From: CBDHHC01 sp050633205
GTDB lineage: Bacteria; Pseudomonadota; Alphaproteobacteria; Rhizobiales; CBDHHC01
Direction of reading: 5' to 3'
Assembly (NCBI GenBank): GCA_050633205.1
Contig: JBOEGA010000078.1
Location: 1-59,204 of the forward strand
DNA: 59,204 nt
The notes below the pieces were generated by a model that was not told the DNA's origin, did not search any database, and saw only the letters and a list, made by a program, of their open reading frames with translations. A program made the position numbers and the translations under genes. Position 1 is the first letter of the stretch. Every line of letters begins with the position of its first letter. Below, one piece after another: positions 1 to 8,915 of the stretch.

Positions 1-236
1 AGCTTAAGCTGCTGCCCTGAAGGGCCATTAAGATTTGCTATTTTAAATGTTTTAGTGTCCGCATCAATTGGTTTTACCTGAGCAAGCCAAACATTGTTTT
101 TGGTTGCATAGGCCGGTGTTGTTTTTGGTGAAAAGGCAAGCAGTACAGTAAGAAGGGCTGCTGCTCCAACTTTTGCTGCCTTCCTGAAAAATATTCCAGA
201 GTACTCCCTGGAAAGTCTTGTTGTCTCAACTGTCAT
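1..236 (-). CDS. Secreted protein of unknown function, cut by the window edge
   Basis: Only the first 78 residues are present; the reading frame runs open off the left edge. The start ATG at 236 is preceded by a GGAG ribosome site. The N-terminus has a positive stretch (RKAAK), a hydrophobic run (VGAAALLTVLLAF) and a likely signal-peptidase site after TPAYA, so the mature protein should be exported. The visible mature part is too short to assign a family. It lies downstream of, and on the same strand as, the TAXI-like gene at 407-1768, 170 bases away, so co-transcription is possible but unproven. Confidence 0.6.
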   Translation of the reverse strand, partial: MTVETTRLSREYSGIFFRKAAKVGAAALLTVLLAFSPKTTPAYATKNNVWLAQVKPIDADTKTFKIANLNGPSGQQLK

Positions 237-406
237 GTCACACTCCGTTTGGGAGTAACATCGGCGCTATACACTCGGTATAATAGCGTTTGGAACACCA
301 CGCTGTTACTCTACTGATCCGCTACCTGTCTGCGGCCGCCCTTGTCGTTTCAATATTCAACTTATCATTAAACATTCACAAGGTCATACCTTGTGAATGT
401 TGCCTG

Positions 407-1768
407 TTATCTACCTGTTTCACGCCAGAATTTATGGAACTGACGGAACAGCTTATCTCTTTGTTGTTGAGTGAATCCGCTCAGCCCATTGGCCCGTGCG
501 TAGTTTCTCAGGAAGCGATCGAAGGCTTTTTTCAGCTTCTTATCACTTTCAACATCTGCTGCACTTGCTGTTTTCTTCTTCAATGCAGAGTCTCTGTTCA
601 GCCTAGCCATCAGGTCAAGCTGGTCCTGCATAGCCGGGAAACGTTTCCAGCCCGGGATCTTTGCATTGAGATTGATGTTTCTCCACTTTTGATGGAAAGG
701 AGGTTTTTGAAAGGTTTTCCAGCGTTTAAGCATGTACTGAATAAAGCGCTCAACTTTCAAATATCGTTTTGATGTTGTCTTCCAGTTATAAACAGCCAGA
801 AGCGTTGGAACAGCAACGGTTGGTACTCTGCCGCCTTCTGAAATCAGGCCTGGGTAATCCTTACTGCTGAGTGAAGTCGGTAGATAGTGATCTGTAAGTT
901 TGGTGCTATAATTCACCGGCAGCAGGCGGAAGCCTTTTGGCCATTTTGCATTATGCAGTGTATTGACCGGCTTGCCTGTAACATAAACGACAGCAGCTAT
1001 TTCCTGGCTTTCTTTCATCTGCTGCAGTGCTACATCATTGGATATAAACTTTTCTTTGACGTTAACGCCAAGTCGGCTGAAGATCATTGGACCTGAAAAT
1101 GCACCAGCGGTACCTCTGGTATTAAAGTTGACCACTTTGCCTTTAAGATCCTCAAGAGAATTTATTCCCGGACGTGCAATTACGTGAAGCTCGGAGAGGT
1201 ATAGCTGAGTGATATAATTTATGCGGCTTGCCAGGTTCGGTATATTATTTTCTTTTTTATAATGGGCAAGTGAATCTGAATTGATAATGGCCAGATCAAC
1301 ACCGCGCATATAAAGCAAAGCATGAATATTTGATGAGGCGCCACGAGTGACCATGGGAATAACATGCAGGTTTTTGCCATCATCCAGGATGCTCGATAGC
1401 TCTGAAGCCATTTTTACCGGGGTATCAATGAGTTTGCCTGCGGCCAATCCCAAAGCCCATTCATTGATTTCCCGTTTTACCCTGTTTTCATACTCAAATT
1501 GATCTGACCGTTTTCTGATAACAGCATTTGGTACTTCCTGACGCTGGCTTATAAGGATTTTTTTTATTGGCTTAACGACAGGTTTGTTATGGCTAACGTG
1601 CTCGGTAAGAGTGCCTGTTTGGGCATTAAGGCTTATATACTTCTTATCACGAGTCTCTTTTGGTTCGGTTTCAGTTTGCGCAGCATTCAATGATATCGCC
1701 GGACTCAAATACAGAATAGTCGCTAACACCGTACATGTTACGCTGCGAATTAGGGTATTTTTACTCAT
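407..1768 (-). CDS. TAXI-family (TRAP-type) periplasmic solute-binding-like protein
   Basis: 453 residues with an N-terminal signal peptide ending near SLNAA. The core has the TAXI/NMT1-like layout: 'YMRGVDLAIINSD' followed by 'LYLSELHVIARPGINSLEDL', 'GKVVNFNTRGT' and a later 'GRVPTVAVPTLLAVYNW'. Such proteins bind small organic acids or amino acids in the periplasm and feed TRAP transporters. Here there is a ~90-residue N-terminal insert with no glycine-rich 'GGTY' loop, and a basic C-terminal tail, so the protein is longer than the usual ~320 residues. No TRAP membrane genes lie nearby. A clear paralogue is at 39896-41176. Ligand unknown; a sensory or orphan receptor role is possible. Confidence 0.75.
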   Translation of the reverse strand: MSKNTLIRSVTCTVLATILYLSPAISLNAAQTETEPKETRDKKYISLNAQTGTLTEHVSHNKPVVKPIKKILISQRQEVPNAVIRKRSDQFEYENRVKREINEWALGLAAGKLIDTPVKMASELSSILDDGKNLHVIPMVTRGASSNIHALLYMRGVDLAIINSDSLAHYKKENNIPNLASRINYITQLYLSELHVIARPGINSLEDLKGKVVNFNTRGTAGAFSGPMIFSRLGVNVKEKFISNDVALQQMKESQEIAAVVYVTGKPVNTLHNAKWPKGFRLLPVNYSTKLTDHYLPTSLSSKDYPGLISEGGRVPTVAVPTLLAVYNWKTTSKRYLKVERFIQYMLKRWKTFQKPPFHQKWRNINLNAKIPGWKRFPAMQDQLDLMARLNRDSALKKKTASAADVESDKKLKKAFDRFLRNYARANGLSGFTQQQRDKLFRQFHKFWRETGR

Positions 1769-2318
1769 TTTTCCCTCACACAGGAACCTAACCTTCCTGC
1801 CACACTCTACTCGAAGGGCAGGAAACAGGAAATGGAATTCTTGATGTAAAGTAAAGCCTGCAATGGAATTTTCTAAATTGCCAATTTAGTGGTGCGTTAT
1901 TCTTATCCTGCCGACTCTACAGTTCTGGGTTGTGGAAGTTTTTAATTATTTCCTCATCCTTGGAGCCATTATATTGTATTTTCCCGCTGTTTCTACTCGG
2001 AAGAGGAAGTTTATTCCGCAACGTCGGGTTGCATGAAATTGAAAGTAATTTTGAAAATCAAGGGGTTTAGGGAATTATTTTCTGCCAGCGACAGGGAATG
2101 TAGAATTTAAATTGTAGTACTTTAGTTTAGTAAGTATATTTACTTACATTTGATGAAAGTCAGTCATTTATTTTTTATAATTGCAGAAACCCAAATATCA
2201 CACTTTCACTCATGTAGTATATTGATTTTCTTTGCTAAATTGCCACAGAATTACCTCTTTTATTATCCACAGGGGAAATTTTACATAACAGATATCAGAG
2301 GAATCAGTAGGCTTATTT
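1769..2318. other. Intergenic stretch upstream of the TAXI gene
   Basis: About 550 AT-rich bases between the TAXI-like gene start and the DUF983 stop. It should hold the TAXI promoter. Apart from the dyad at 2130-2147 I see no RNA gene, repeat or convincing small gene; the short open frames here overlap and lack family features. Confidence 0.5.
2130..2147. promoter_or_regulatory. Perfect dyad, possible operator
   Basis: GTAAGTA-TATT-TACTTAC is a perfect 7-bp inverted repeat with a 4-base centre, in the AT-rich gap between two minus-strand genes. Its size suits a dimeric repressor site, but it is ~360 bases upstream of the nearest start codon, so the target is unclear. It may also be chance in AT-rich DNA. 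Confidence 0.3.
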
Positions 2319-2759
2319 TCAGTTTAGAGAGCTGGATTTCTCATTTTTTCTTTGTTCATTGCCAAAGCCATGCATTAAATACGCCCACTGAAGACCTACT
2401 GTTGCACCTTTTGTGATCTGTAACAGTACGAGAGAGAGTATTATAATTACAGGTAGCCATATGGCCCCATGTACCCATAGGGAGGGTGTGAAAGCGCGTT
2501 CAACCATTATAATAATCGGAACCAGCAGGTGCCCGAGAATAAGAATGGTAAAATATGGAGGAGCATCATCGGCTTCATGATGGAAAAGTTCTTCACCACA
2601 TTGAGAGCAACTCTCGGAAACTTTCAGGTATTTATCAAACATACGGCCTGTGCCACAGGCAGGGCATTGCCCCTTTGCACCCCGCCACATTGCTGTCGAA
2701 AGAGATCGTCTGACTTTATTTTGGGCGACGCCTTTTTGACTTGCGGAGTGTTGTACCAC
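2319..2759 (-). CDS. DUF983 zinc-ribbon membrane protein
   Basis: 146 residues. Two CxxC pairs near residues 34-58 ('CPACGTGRMFDKYLKV' and 'CSQCGEEL') form a likely zinc ribbon, followed by the 'HEADDAPPYFTI' motif and two membrane segments (LILGHLLVPIIIMV and AIWLPVIIILSLVLLQI). This is the DUF983 pattern, common in alphaproteobacteria and of unknown function. The given start overlaps the end of rnr by 44 bases; an internal ATG (MWRGAKGQ) would remove the overlap. The order topA-rnr-DUF983 suggests one transcription unit. Confidence 0.85.
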   Translation of the reverse strand: MVQHSASQKGVAQNKVRRSLSTAMWRGAKGQCPACGTGRMFDKYLKVSESCSQCGEELFHHEADDAPPYFTILILGHLLVPIIIMVERAFTPSLWVHGAIWLPVIIILSLVLLQITKGATVGLQWAYLMHGFGNEQRKNEKSSSLN

Positions 2760-5019
2760 GTCTGTTACCTTTATCTTTCTGCTTGCTACCAGAAACTTTA
2801 CCAGGCAGCTTTTTACCTGAGCTGATTAAGGAGAATCTCATCGCTCCCGCACTGGGAACCACCTCAACGAGATTTACTTCAACATTGTCGCCAAGTCGGT
2901 AGCTGAGTTTTGTACGCTCCCCAACGAGCGATTTTAAACGTTCATCGAATATATAATAATCATCCCGCATGGTTGATACTGGTATAAAGCCATCAGCACC
3001 AGTGTCAGTCAATCGGACAAAAAGCCCGCTTTTGGTGACGCCTGAAATCCGGCCATTAAAGGAGCTGCCAACATGTTCTGACAGGTAGGATGAAACCAGG
3101 CGGTCTATGGTATCTCTTTCAGCGGCCATAGCCTTGCGTTCGAGATCAGATATTTCCTTGCAAATTTCTGATAATTCAGCCTGTTCCCTGTCAGTAATGC
3201 CATCGTTACCCAGTTCCAGAGCCGATATCAGAGCTCTATGGACCAACAGGTCTGCATAACGTCTGATGGGAGAAGTGAAATGTGCATATCTTCGCAGGTT
3301 AAGTCCAAAATGACCTGCATTTTGCGGGGTATATTCAGCCTGACTTTGTGATCTTAATACGACCTCGTTTACTACGTGGTAATAGGCAGAATCTTTGGTT
3401 TGATGCAGGATTTTATTAAAGTGTTCAGGCCGCATATTCGTGCCTTTAGTCACTTTGATATCCAGTGATGAAAGAAACTCGGCAAGTGCTGTAATTTTTT
3501 CGTCAGAAGGTGCATCATGTGCACGATAGACCAGTGGAACCTTGTGTTTCTCAAGCTCTTCTGCAGCACAGACATTTGCCTGTATCATAAATTCTTCAAT
3601 AAGGCGGTGGGCTTCCAGTCGCTCGGGAATAACTATTTTATCAATCTGGCCCTGATCATCAAGAACGATTTTTCGCTCGGGTAAATCCAGATCCAGTGGG
3701 GATCTGTTATCTCTTGCTGCTGCCAGAGCCTGATAAGCATTCCATAATGGTTTTAAGATGCTGTCTGTGATTGGTTTTGCAACGACATCGGGTTTGCCAT
3801 CAAATGCCTGCTGGGCCTGCTCATAGGATAGTTTTGCAGCAGACTTCATGAAGCCTCGGATAAACCTGTGGCCTTTCTTGTGTCCATTGGCATCAAATAT
3901 CATTTTGACGGCAAGGCAGGGCCGCTCTTCATCGTGCTTCAGTGAGCATAGATTATTGGAGATGCGTTCAGGCAGCATAGGAACAACCCGGTCAGGAAAG
4001 TATACCGAGTTCCCTCGTTTGCGCGCTTCAATATCCAGTTCAGATGAAGAAGTAACGTAATGAGAAACATCTGCAATTGCAACAAGAACGATCCATCCAT
4101 TCTTATTATCGGGATCTTCATCCGGCATTGCCCAGACAGCATCATCGTGATCACGTGCATCAACCGGATCAATAGTGATAAGCGGGATATCACGAAGGTT
4201 CTCACGTTGACCCATCGTACATTCAGATAACGCGTCGGCTTCCTTTATTACCTGGTCAGGAAACTGGTTGCGAATACCATGAGCATGAATAGCTATCAGG
4301 CTGACAGCTTTCTGATCATCAGGGTTTCCCAGGCATTCTTCTACACGTGCCTTGGCCAGACCAAAACGGCCTGCTTTGAGTATTTCAAATCGAACCAGCT
4401 CGCCATCACTCGCGCCGCCTTCATCACCCTTGGCGACAGGCCAGTCTTTCAATTGTTTTTTATCAATGGGCTGAACCAGACCACCCCGCTCAGGGACTGA
4501 GCGATAAATTCCCAAAAGCTGATTGGCATTTTTGGGCAGCACCTTCATGATATTGCCAGTGTATTCATAGCCATCTCTCTCTGCTTTTTTTATGCGAGAA
4601 AGTCTGGCGAGTACACGTGCGCCTTTTTCAGGTATCCCTTGTGAGCTATCTTTCTTACGTCCTGATTTGGCGCGTATCATCACTTTTGGTGGAGGGCCAA
4701 ATTCGTTCTTATCCCAGTTTACAGGGGTTGCAAAGGTTTCTCCATGCTCATCATCTCCAGTAATCTCGAGAACAGAGACTGTGGGTAATTTACCTGGCTC
4801 ACTGAGTTGTTTTCGATTACCCGTGATCAGTCCTTCGTCTGCCATTTCGGCCAGAAGCTCTTTCAGTTCCCTGCGCTGGTCTCCGCGGATATGAAATGCT
4901 CTGGCAATTTCCCGCTTACCAACTTTATCCGTTGCACCTTGCAAAAAATCCAGAATTTCACTTTTTGAGGGTAATTCTCTGGAGGAACTACCCTGTTTAC
5001 GGTTCTTTTTTGAAGGCAC
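2716..5019 (-). CDS. rnr: Ribonuclease R
   Basis: 767 residues, starting at GTG. It has the RNase II/R architecture: an N-terminal winged-helix region (REIARAFHIRGDQRRELKEL), cold-shock/OB segments, the RNB catalytic core with acidic 'DPVDARDHDDAVWA', 'LRRYAHFTSPIRRYADLLVHR', and a C-terminal S1 domain ('GRISGVTKSGLFVRLTDTGADG') with a lysine/arginine-rich tail. The enzyme degrades structured RNA 3'-to-5' and takes part in rRNA and tmRNA quality control in the cytoplasm. It follows topA by ~60 bases and overlaps DUF983, an arrangement seen in related bacteria. Length is normal for the family. Confidence 0.96.
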   Translation of the reverse strand: MPSKKNRKQGSSSRELPSKSEILDFLQGATDKVGKREIARAFHIRGDQRRELKELLAEMADEGLITGNRKQLSEPGKLPTVSVLEITGDDEHGETFATPVNWDKNEFGPPPKVMIRAKSGRKKDSSQGIPEKGARVLARLSRIKKAERDGYEYTGNIMKVLPKNANQLLGIYRSVPERGGLVQPIDKKQLKDWPVAKGDEGGASDGELVRFEILKAGRFGLAKARVEECLGNPDDQKAVSLIAIHAHGIRNQFPDQVIKEADALSECTMGQRENLRDIPLITIDPVDARDHDDAVWAMPDEDPDNKNGWIVLVAIADVSHYVTSSSELDIEARKRGNSVYFPDRVVPMLPERISNNLCSLKHDEERPCLAVKMIFDANGHKKGHRFIRGFMKSAAKLSYEQAQQAFDGKPDVVAKPITDSILKPLWNAYQALAAARDNRSPLDLDLPERKIVLDDQGQIDKIVIPERLEAHRLIEEFMIQANVCAAEELEKHKVPLVYRAHDAPSDEKITALAEFLSSLDIKVTKGTNMRPEHFNKILHQTKDSAYYHVVNEVVLRSQSQAEYTPQNAGHFGLNLRRYAHFTSPIRRYADLLVHRALISALELGNDGITDREQAELSEICKEISDLERKAMAAERDTIDRLVSSYLSEHVGSSFNGRISGVTKSGLFVRLTDTGADGFIPVSTMRDDYYIFDERLKSLVGERTKLSYRLGDNVEVNLVEVVPSAGAMRFSLISSGKKLPGKVSGSKQKDKGNRRGTTLRKSKRRRPK

Positions 5020-5079
5020 AGTTTAATCTCGCTCACTATTATTTTTAAGGGAGAGAACCACCTTAGCAGGTGTTGCCCC

Positions 5080-7854
5080 TTAAGTGCTTGCAGCTTTTTT
5101 AGTAGTGCTGCCGGTTTTTTTGGTTGCTGTTTTAGGTGTAGACTTAGTCTTTTTTTCTTCACCTTCAGCAGTAGCTGTTTTTTTTGTAGTCTTTTTTGCA
5201 GCCGTTTTTTTTGTTGCAGTTTTCTTTGCAGTAGTTTTGGTCGTAGCTTTTTTAGCGGCTGCTTTTTTCGCAGGAGCTTTTTTTGTTGTTGCCTTTTTAG
5301 TTGCAGTCTTTGCTTTGGTTTTCCCTTTGCCACTCTTTTCGGCTTTGGCGGCAATAAGAGCAACAGCTTCTTCTACCGTAATTTTTTCAGGGTCAGATGA
5401 CTTTGGAATAGTAGCATTGATCTTACCATGTTTTATATAGGGTCCGTAGCGCCCATCCATAACCTCCATTGGCCCACCCAGTTCAGGGTGCTCGCCGAGC
5501 TCTCTTAATGGAGCAGCCTTTGCAGCACCTTTTCCTGATTTTTGTTTTTCCGCAATCAGAGTAACAGCACGGTTAATACCAACAGTAAAAACTTCTTCTG
5601 CACTTTCCAGGTTAGCATAAGTACGCTCGTGCAGGACGAATGGCCCATATCGGCCAAATCCGGCAGTAATGTCTTTACCTGTTTCAGGGTGTTTGCCAAC
5701 CACTCTTGGCAGTGCAGCCAGCTTTACAGCATATTCAGGTGTCATTTCATTGACATCATATCCCTTCGGAATAGAAATGTTGCGAGGCTTGTCATCTTCA
5801 CTCGCAGCTTCCATCTGAAGGTATGGTCCAAAACGACCGTTTTTAAGTGTAATCTCAAGTCCGCTTTCAGGATCCTGCCCCATACTTTTGCCTTCTGATG
5901 GAATCGCAAGAGTATCCTCATTTCCATTGCTGGAGAGCTGACGGGTGTATTTACAGTCAGGATATTGGGTGCACCCGATAAATGCACCAAACTTTCCACT
6001 GACCTTAAGACTTAACTTTCCTTCATCGCAGGATGGGCATTGACGCGGGTCTTTGCCATCTCCCTTATCCGGGAATATATGAGGGCCAAGCACATCATTC
6101 AAGGCGTCCAGCACATCCGTAATTTTCAGCTCACTGATATCTTCAACATTCTTCGTGAAGTCATTCCAAAAATCGTGAAGAACCTGTTGCCACAACAGTT
6201 TTCCATCAGAAATGAGGTCCAGTTGCTCTTCCAGCCCGGCAGTAAAGTCATACTGTACGTAGCGTTCGAAAAAACTTTCCAGAAATGCTGTAACCAGTCG
6301 CCCTTTATCTTCAGGGATTAGTCTTTTCTGCTCAAGCTGAACATAACCCCGGTCTTCAAGAACGCTGAGTGTGGATGCATAAGTGGAGGGGCGGCCAATG
6401 CCCAGTTCTTCCATTCTTTTAACAATGGTTGCTTCTGTATACCGTGGGGGAGGTTCTGTAAAATGTTGTTTTGATTCAACTTTTCCGGAGTTTACATCCT
6501 CGCCACGTTCCAGCATGGGCAGACGCTTATCATCACCATCATCAGAGCTGTCATCACGGCCTTCTTCATATAGTTTAAGGAAACCTTCGAACTTCAGCAC
6601 AGAACCAGTTGAGCGTACTCCATAAGCCTTGCCATCAGTACCTTCTACTTCAATATCTGCAGTGGTGCGCAGGAATTCAGCGCTTTCCATCTGGCTGGCA
6701 ATTGTTCTCTGCCAGATCAGCCGATAAAGTTTTGCCTCGTCCGCATTCAGGCTGGAGGCAATATTTTTAGGGAGGCGGGCCAGATCAGTTGGCCGGACAG
6801 CTTCGTGAGCCTCCTGGGCGTTTTTTGCTTTTGACTTATAAATTCTTGGCTTTGCTGGTAAAAATTCCTCACCAAACAGTTTTTTCACAACCGAACGACA
6901 GGACTGCACGGCCTCGGGAACGATCTGCACACCGTCCGTTCTCATATAGGTGATAAGGCCCTGAGTTTCGCCGCCAATATCGACGCCTTCGTAGAGCTTC
7001 TGTGCTACCTGCATCGTGCGCTTTGCGCCAAAACCAAGCTTTCTTGAGGCTTCCTGCTGCAAGGTCGAGGTGGTAAATGGTGCATAGGGGTGTCTTTTTT
7101 GCGGCTTGCTTTCAACTGAAGAAACCTTATGAGGCGCACCCTCTATTGCCTTTTTAAGGCGGGTTGCGGTTTCTTCATCGGGAATATCAAACTTTCCAAG
7201 TTTCTTGCCTTCAGCAGTATGCAGGCGGGCCAGAAAGGTTTCTCCACTGGCTTTGGCAAGCTGGGATGTTATTGACCAGTATTCCTGACTTTTAAAAACT
7301 TCAATCTCAAGTTCACGTTGGCAGATAAGCCTTAAAGCAACCGACTGGACACGTCCTGCCGAGCGGGAACCTGGAAGTTTTCGCCATAAAACAGGCGACA
7401 GCGTAAAGCCAACAAGGTAGTCGAGAGCCCGTCTTGCCAGATAGGCAGATACAAGAGGTGAATCGATTTCACGTGGAGATCTTAGTGCGTCAAAGATTGC
7501 CTGTTTTGTAACTGCATTAAACGCAACACGTTCCACAGCAACATTTTTCAGGACCTTTTTTTGCTCAAGAACCTGCAGGATATGCCAGGATATAGCTTCA
7601 CCTTCACGGTCGGGGTCGGTCGCGAGAATCAGTTTGTCCGCGCCCTTAACAGCCTGCGTGATTTCTTTCAGTATTTTGGCGGAGCGGGCATCTGTATCCC
7701 AGTGCATCCGGAAATCTTCATCAGGCTCAACGGCTCCATCCTTTGAGGGAAGGTCTCTGACATGACCATAGGAAGCAATAACCTTGTAGTCGCTTCCAAG
7801 ATATTTGTTAATAGTTTTTGCTTTGGCTGCCGATTCAACAATTACGATATTCAT
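5080..7854 (-). CDS. topA: DNA topoisomerase I
   Basis: 924 residues from ATG 7854, chosen over an upstream in-frame start (7950) because the TOPRIM domain begins immediately (MNIVIVESAAKAKTI) and a GGAA site precedes it. Motifs: TOPRIM 'DPDREGEAISWH', active-site tyrosine near residue 303 in 'LITYMRTDG', 'GIGRPSTYA', a four-cysteine zinc finger (CPSCDEGKL...CTQYPDC), then three topoisomerase C-terminal repeats ('GRFGPYLQ', 'GRYGPFVLH', 'GRYGPYIKHG'). It ends in a long Lys/Ala/Thr tail resembling histone H1, which probably adds DNA binding. The enzyme relaxes negative supercoils. The dprA/plsY genes often found upstream are absent. Confidence 0.97.
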   Translation of the reverse strand: MNIVIVESAAKAKTINKYLGSDYKVIASYGHVRDLPSKDGAVEPDEDFRMHWDTDARSAKILKEITQAVKGADKLILATDPDREGEAISWHILQVLEQKKVLKNVAVERVAFNAVTKQAIFDALRSPREIDSPLVSAYLARRALDYLVGFTLSPVLWRKLPGSRSAGRVQSVALRLICQRELEIEVFKSQEYWSITSQLAKASGETFLARLHTAEGKKLGKFDIPDEETATRLKKAIEGAPHKVSSVESKPQKRHPYAPFTTSTLQQEASRKLGFGAKRTMQVAQKLYEGVDIGGETQGLITYMRTDGVQIVPEAVQSCRSVVKKLFGEEFLPAKPRIYKSKAKNAQEAHEAVRPTDLARLPKNIASSLNADEAKLYRLIWQRTIASQMESAEFLRTTADIEVEGTDGKAYGVRSTGSVLKFEGFLKLYEEGRDDSSDDGDDKRLPMLERGEDVNSGKVESKQHFTEPPPRYTEATIVKRMEELGIGRPSTYASTLSVLEDRGYVQLEQKRLIPEDKGRLVTAFLESFFERYVQYDFTAGLEEQLDLISDGKLLWQQVLHDFWNDFTKNVEDISELKITDVLDALNDVLGPHIFPDKGDGKDPRQCPSCDEGKLSLKVSGKFGAFIGCTQYPDCKYTRQLSSNGNEDTLAIPSEGKSMGQDPESGLEITLKNGRFGPYLQMEAASEDDKPRNISIPKGYDVNEMTPEYAVKLAALPRVVGKHPETGKDITAGFGRYGPFVLHERTYANLESAEEVFTVGINRAVTLIAEKQKSGKGAAKAAPLRELGEHPELGGPMEVMDGRYGPYIKHGKINATIPKSSDPEKITVEEAVALIAAKAEKSGKGKTKAKTATKKATTKKAPAKKAAAKKATTKTTAKKTATKKTAAKKTTKKTATAEGEEKKTKSTPKTATKKTGSTTKKAAST

Positions 7855-8402
7855 GAGTTCCGTATAACACTTAATCAGGTTGAAGGTTTTACTCTGAGTT
7901 TTCCCCAGTATATTTGGTTTTTTAGCCGTGTGACCGACCAGCACCACCATGTTTCATGCAAGTATCTGTCGTTTATATTTATTTGTACTAATTTAATGCA
8001 GGTTAATTTTTTGACAACTTATCCCTGAAGTTTGGGGTTTAAGTAGTTGAAAAACATCATTCTGCAAAACGAATAAAGTCTTTTTCATATTGCCTCAGGG
8101 TAAAAACTTTACTCGAGTTTGGCGATTGAACATGGTGAATTCTGTTGCAACTGTCAAATGGAGAAAAGGATTAAATGCATTTTTTCCCATAATCATTGCG
8201 GATCCGGGCAGGCATTTGCTCTGGCTGTTGTAACTTCCAGTAGTTACAAAAACTAATGTTTTGCAGAGGCCAGAATGATACATATTGTCATCAAAATAAC
8301 TTTTTGCCCGTGAATTATCAAAATATGCTAGCCTAACGGGCAAATCTATTCATAATTGATAGGTCTGAGTCACCAAAATAAATTTCGGAAAGCCAGTTGC
8401 AT
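7855..8402. other. Divergent intergenic region topA / bactofilin
   Basis: About 550 bases between two divergent starts. It must contain the topA promoter and the bactofilin promoter. A TTGACA hexamer occurs near 8011 on the plus strand but without a good -10 at normal spacing. Open frames here are short and show no family features. I see no RNA gene. Confidence 0.4.
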
Positions 8403-8903
8403 ATGTTCGAGAGGAAGTCCAAGCGTAGTGTGAAGGACGATTGTATCGAGGCTGAGCCTGTAGAGCTAAAAGCGAGTAAGCAGGCCTTTGGTCCTGCATT
8501 GTTACATTCTAAAGATGATATAGATACAATAATCAGCGATGATGTGGCTTTTGTTGGCACTTTATTCTGTAATGGTGTTGTGACAGTCGAGGGTACTATC
8601 GAAGGGGATATGTACTGTGCAGAGGCGATTATATCTCCTGGTGGGGTTGTTCTTGGCTCTGTGATTGCTCCTAATGTGATCATAGCCGGAAGCATTCGGG
8701 GAGATGTGTATGCTGACAGGGTTGCTCTTCAGTCCACGGCCCATATTCTTGGCGATATAGTTCATGCTGAACTTGGCATGGAGCTGGAAGCTGTATTTGA
8801 AGGTAGTGCACGCCGTAAACAGGATCCTCTGGCTTCTGCTCCGACCCCTAATTCCTATCTTGATGTGGTTGCACCAGCGCAGTCGGGGAGAACTGCTGCA
8901 TAG
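8403..8903 (+). CDS. Bactofilin (polymer-forming cytoskeletal protein)
   Basis: 166 residues. The start at ATG 8403 is preferred over TTG 8397 because GGAAAG lies about ten bases upstream. After a charged, disordered ~45-residue head, residues ~50-135 show the repeating beta-helix pattern of bactofilins: 'GTLFCNGVVTVEGTIEGDMYC', 'IISPGGVVLGSVIAPNVIIAGSIRGDVYA' and 'STAHILGDIVHAEL'. The tail is Pro/Ala-rich. Bactofilins polymerise without nucleotide and act in cell shape, stalk or envelope-localised processes. Usual partners (M23 peptidases) are not next to it here. Confidence 0.9.
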   Translation: MFERKSKRSVKDDCIEAEPVELKASKQAFGPALLHSKDDIDTIISDDVAFVGTLFCNGVVTVEGTIEGDMYCAEAIISPGGVVLGSVIAPNVIIAGSIRGDVYADRVALQSTAHILGDIVHAELGMELEAVFEGSARRKQDPLASAPTPNSYLDVVAPAQSGRTAA

Positions 8904-8915
8904 CAGGTCCAGAGT

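Noticed and set aside
5084..5440. 118-codon plus-strand frame over the topA tail
   Set aside because: A low-complexity shadow of the Lys/Ala-rich C-terminus of topoisomerase I.
8095..8343. 82-codon minus-strand frame upstream of bactofilin
   Set aside because: No ribosome site, no domain, and it fills a promoter region between divergent genes.
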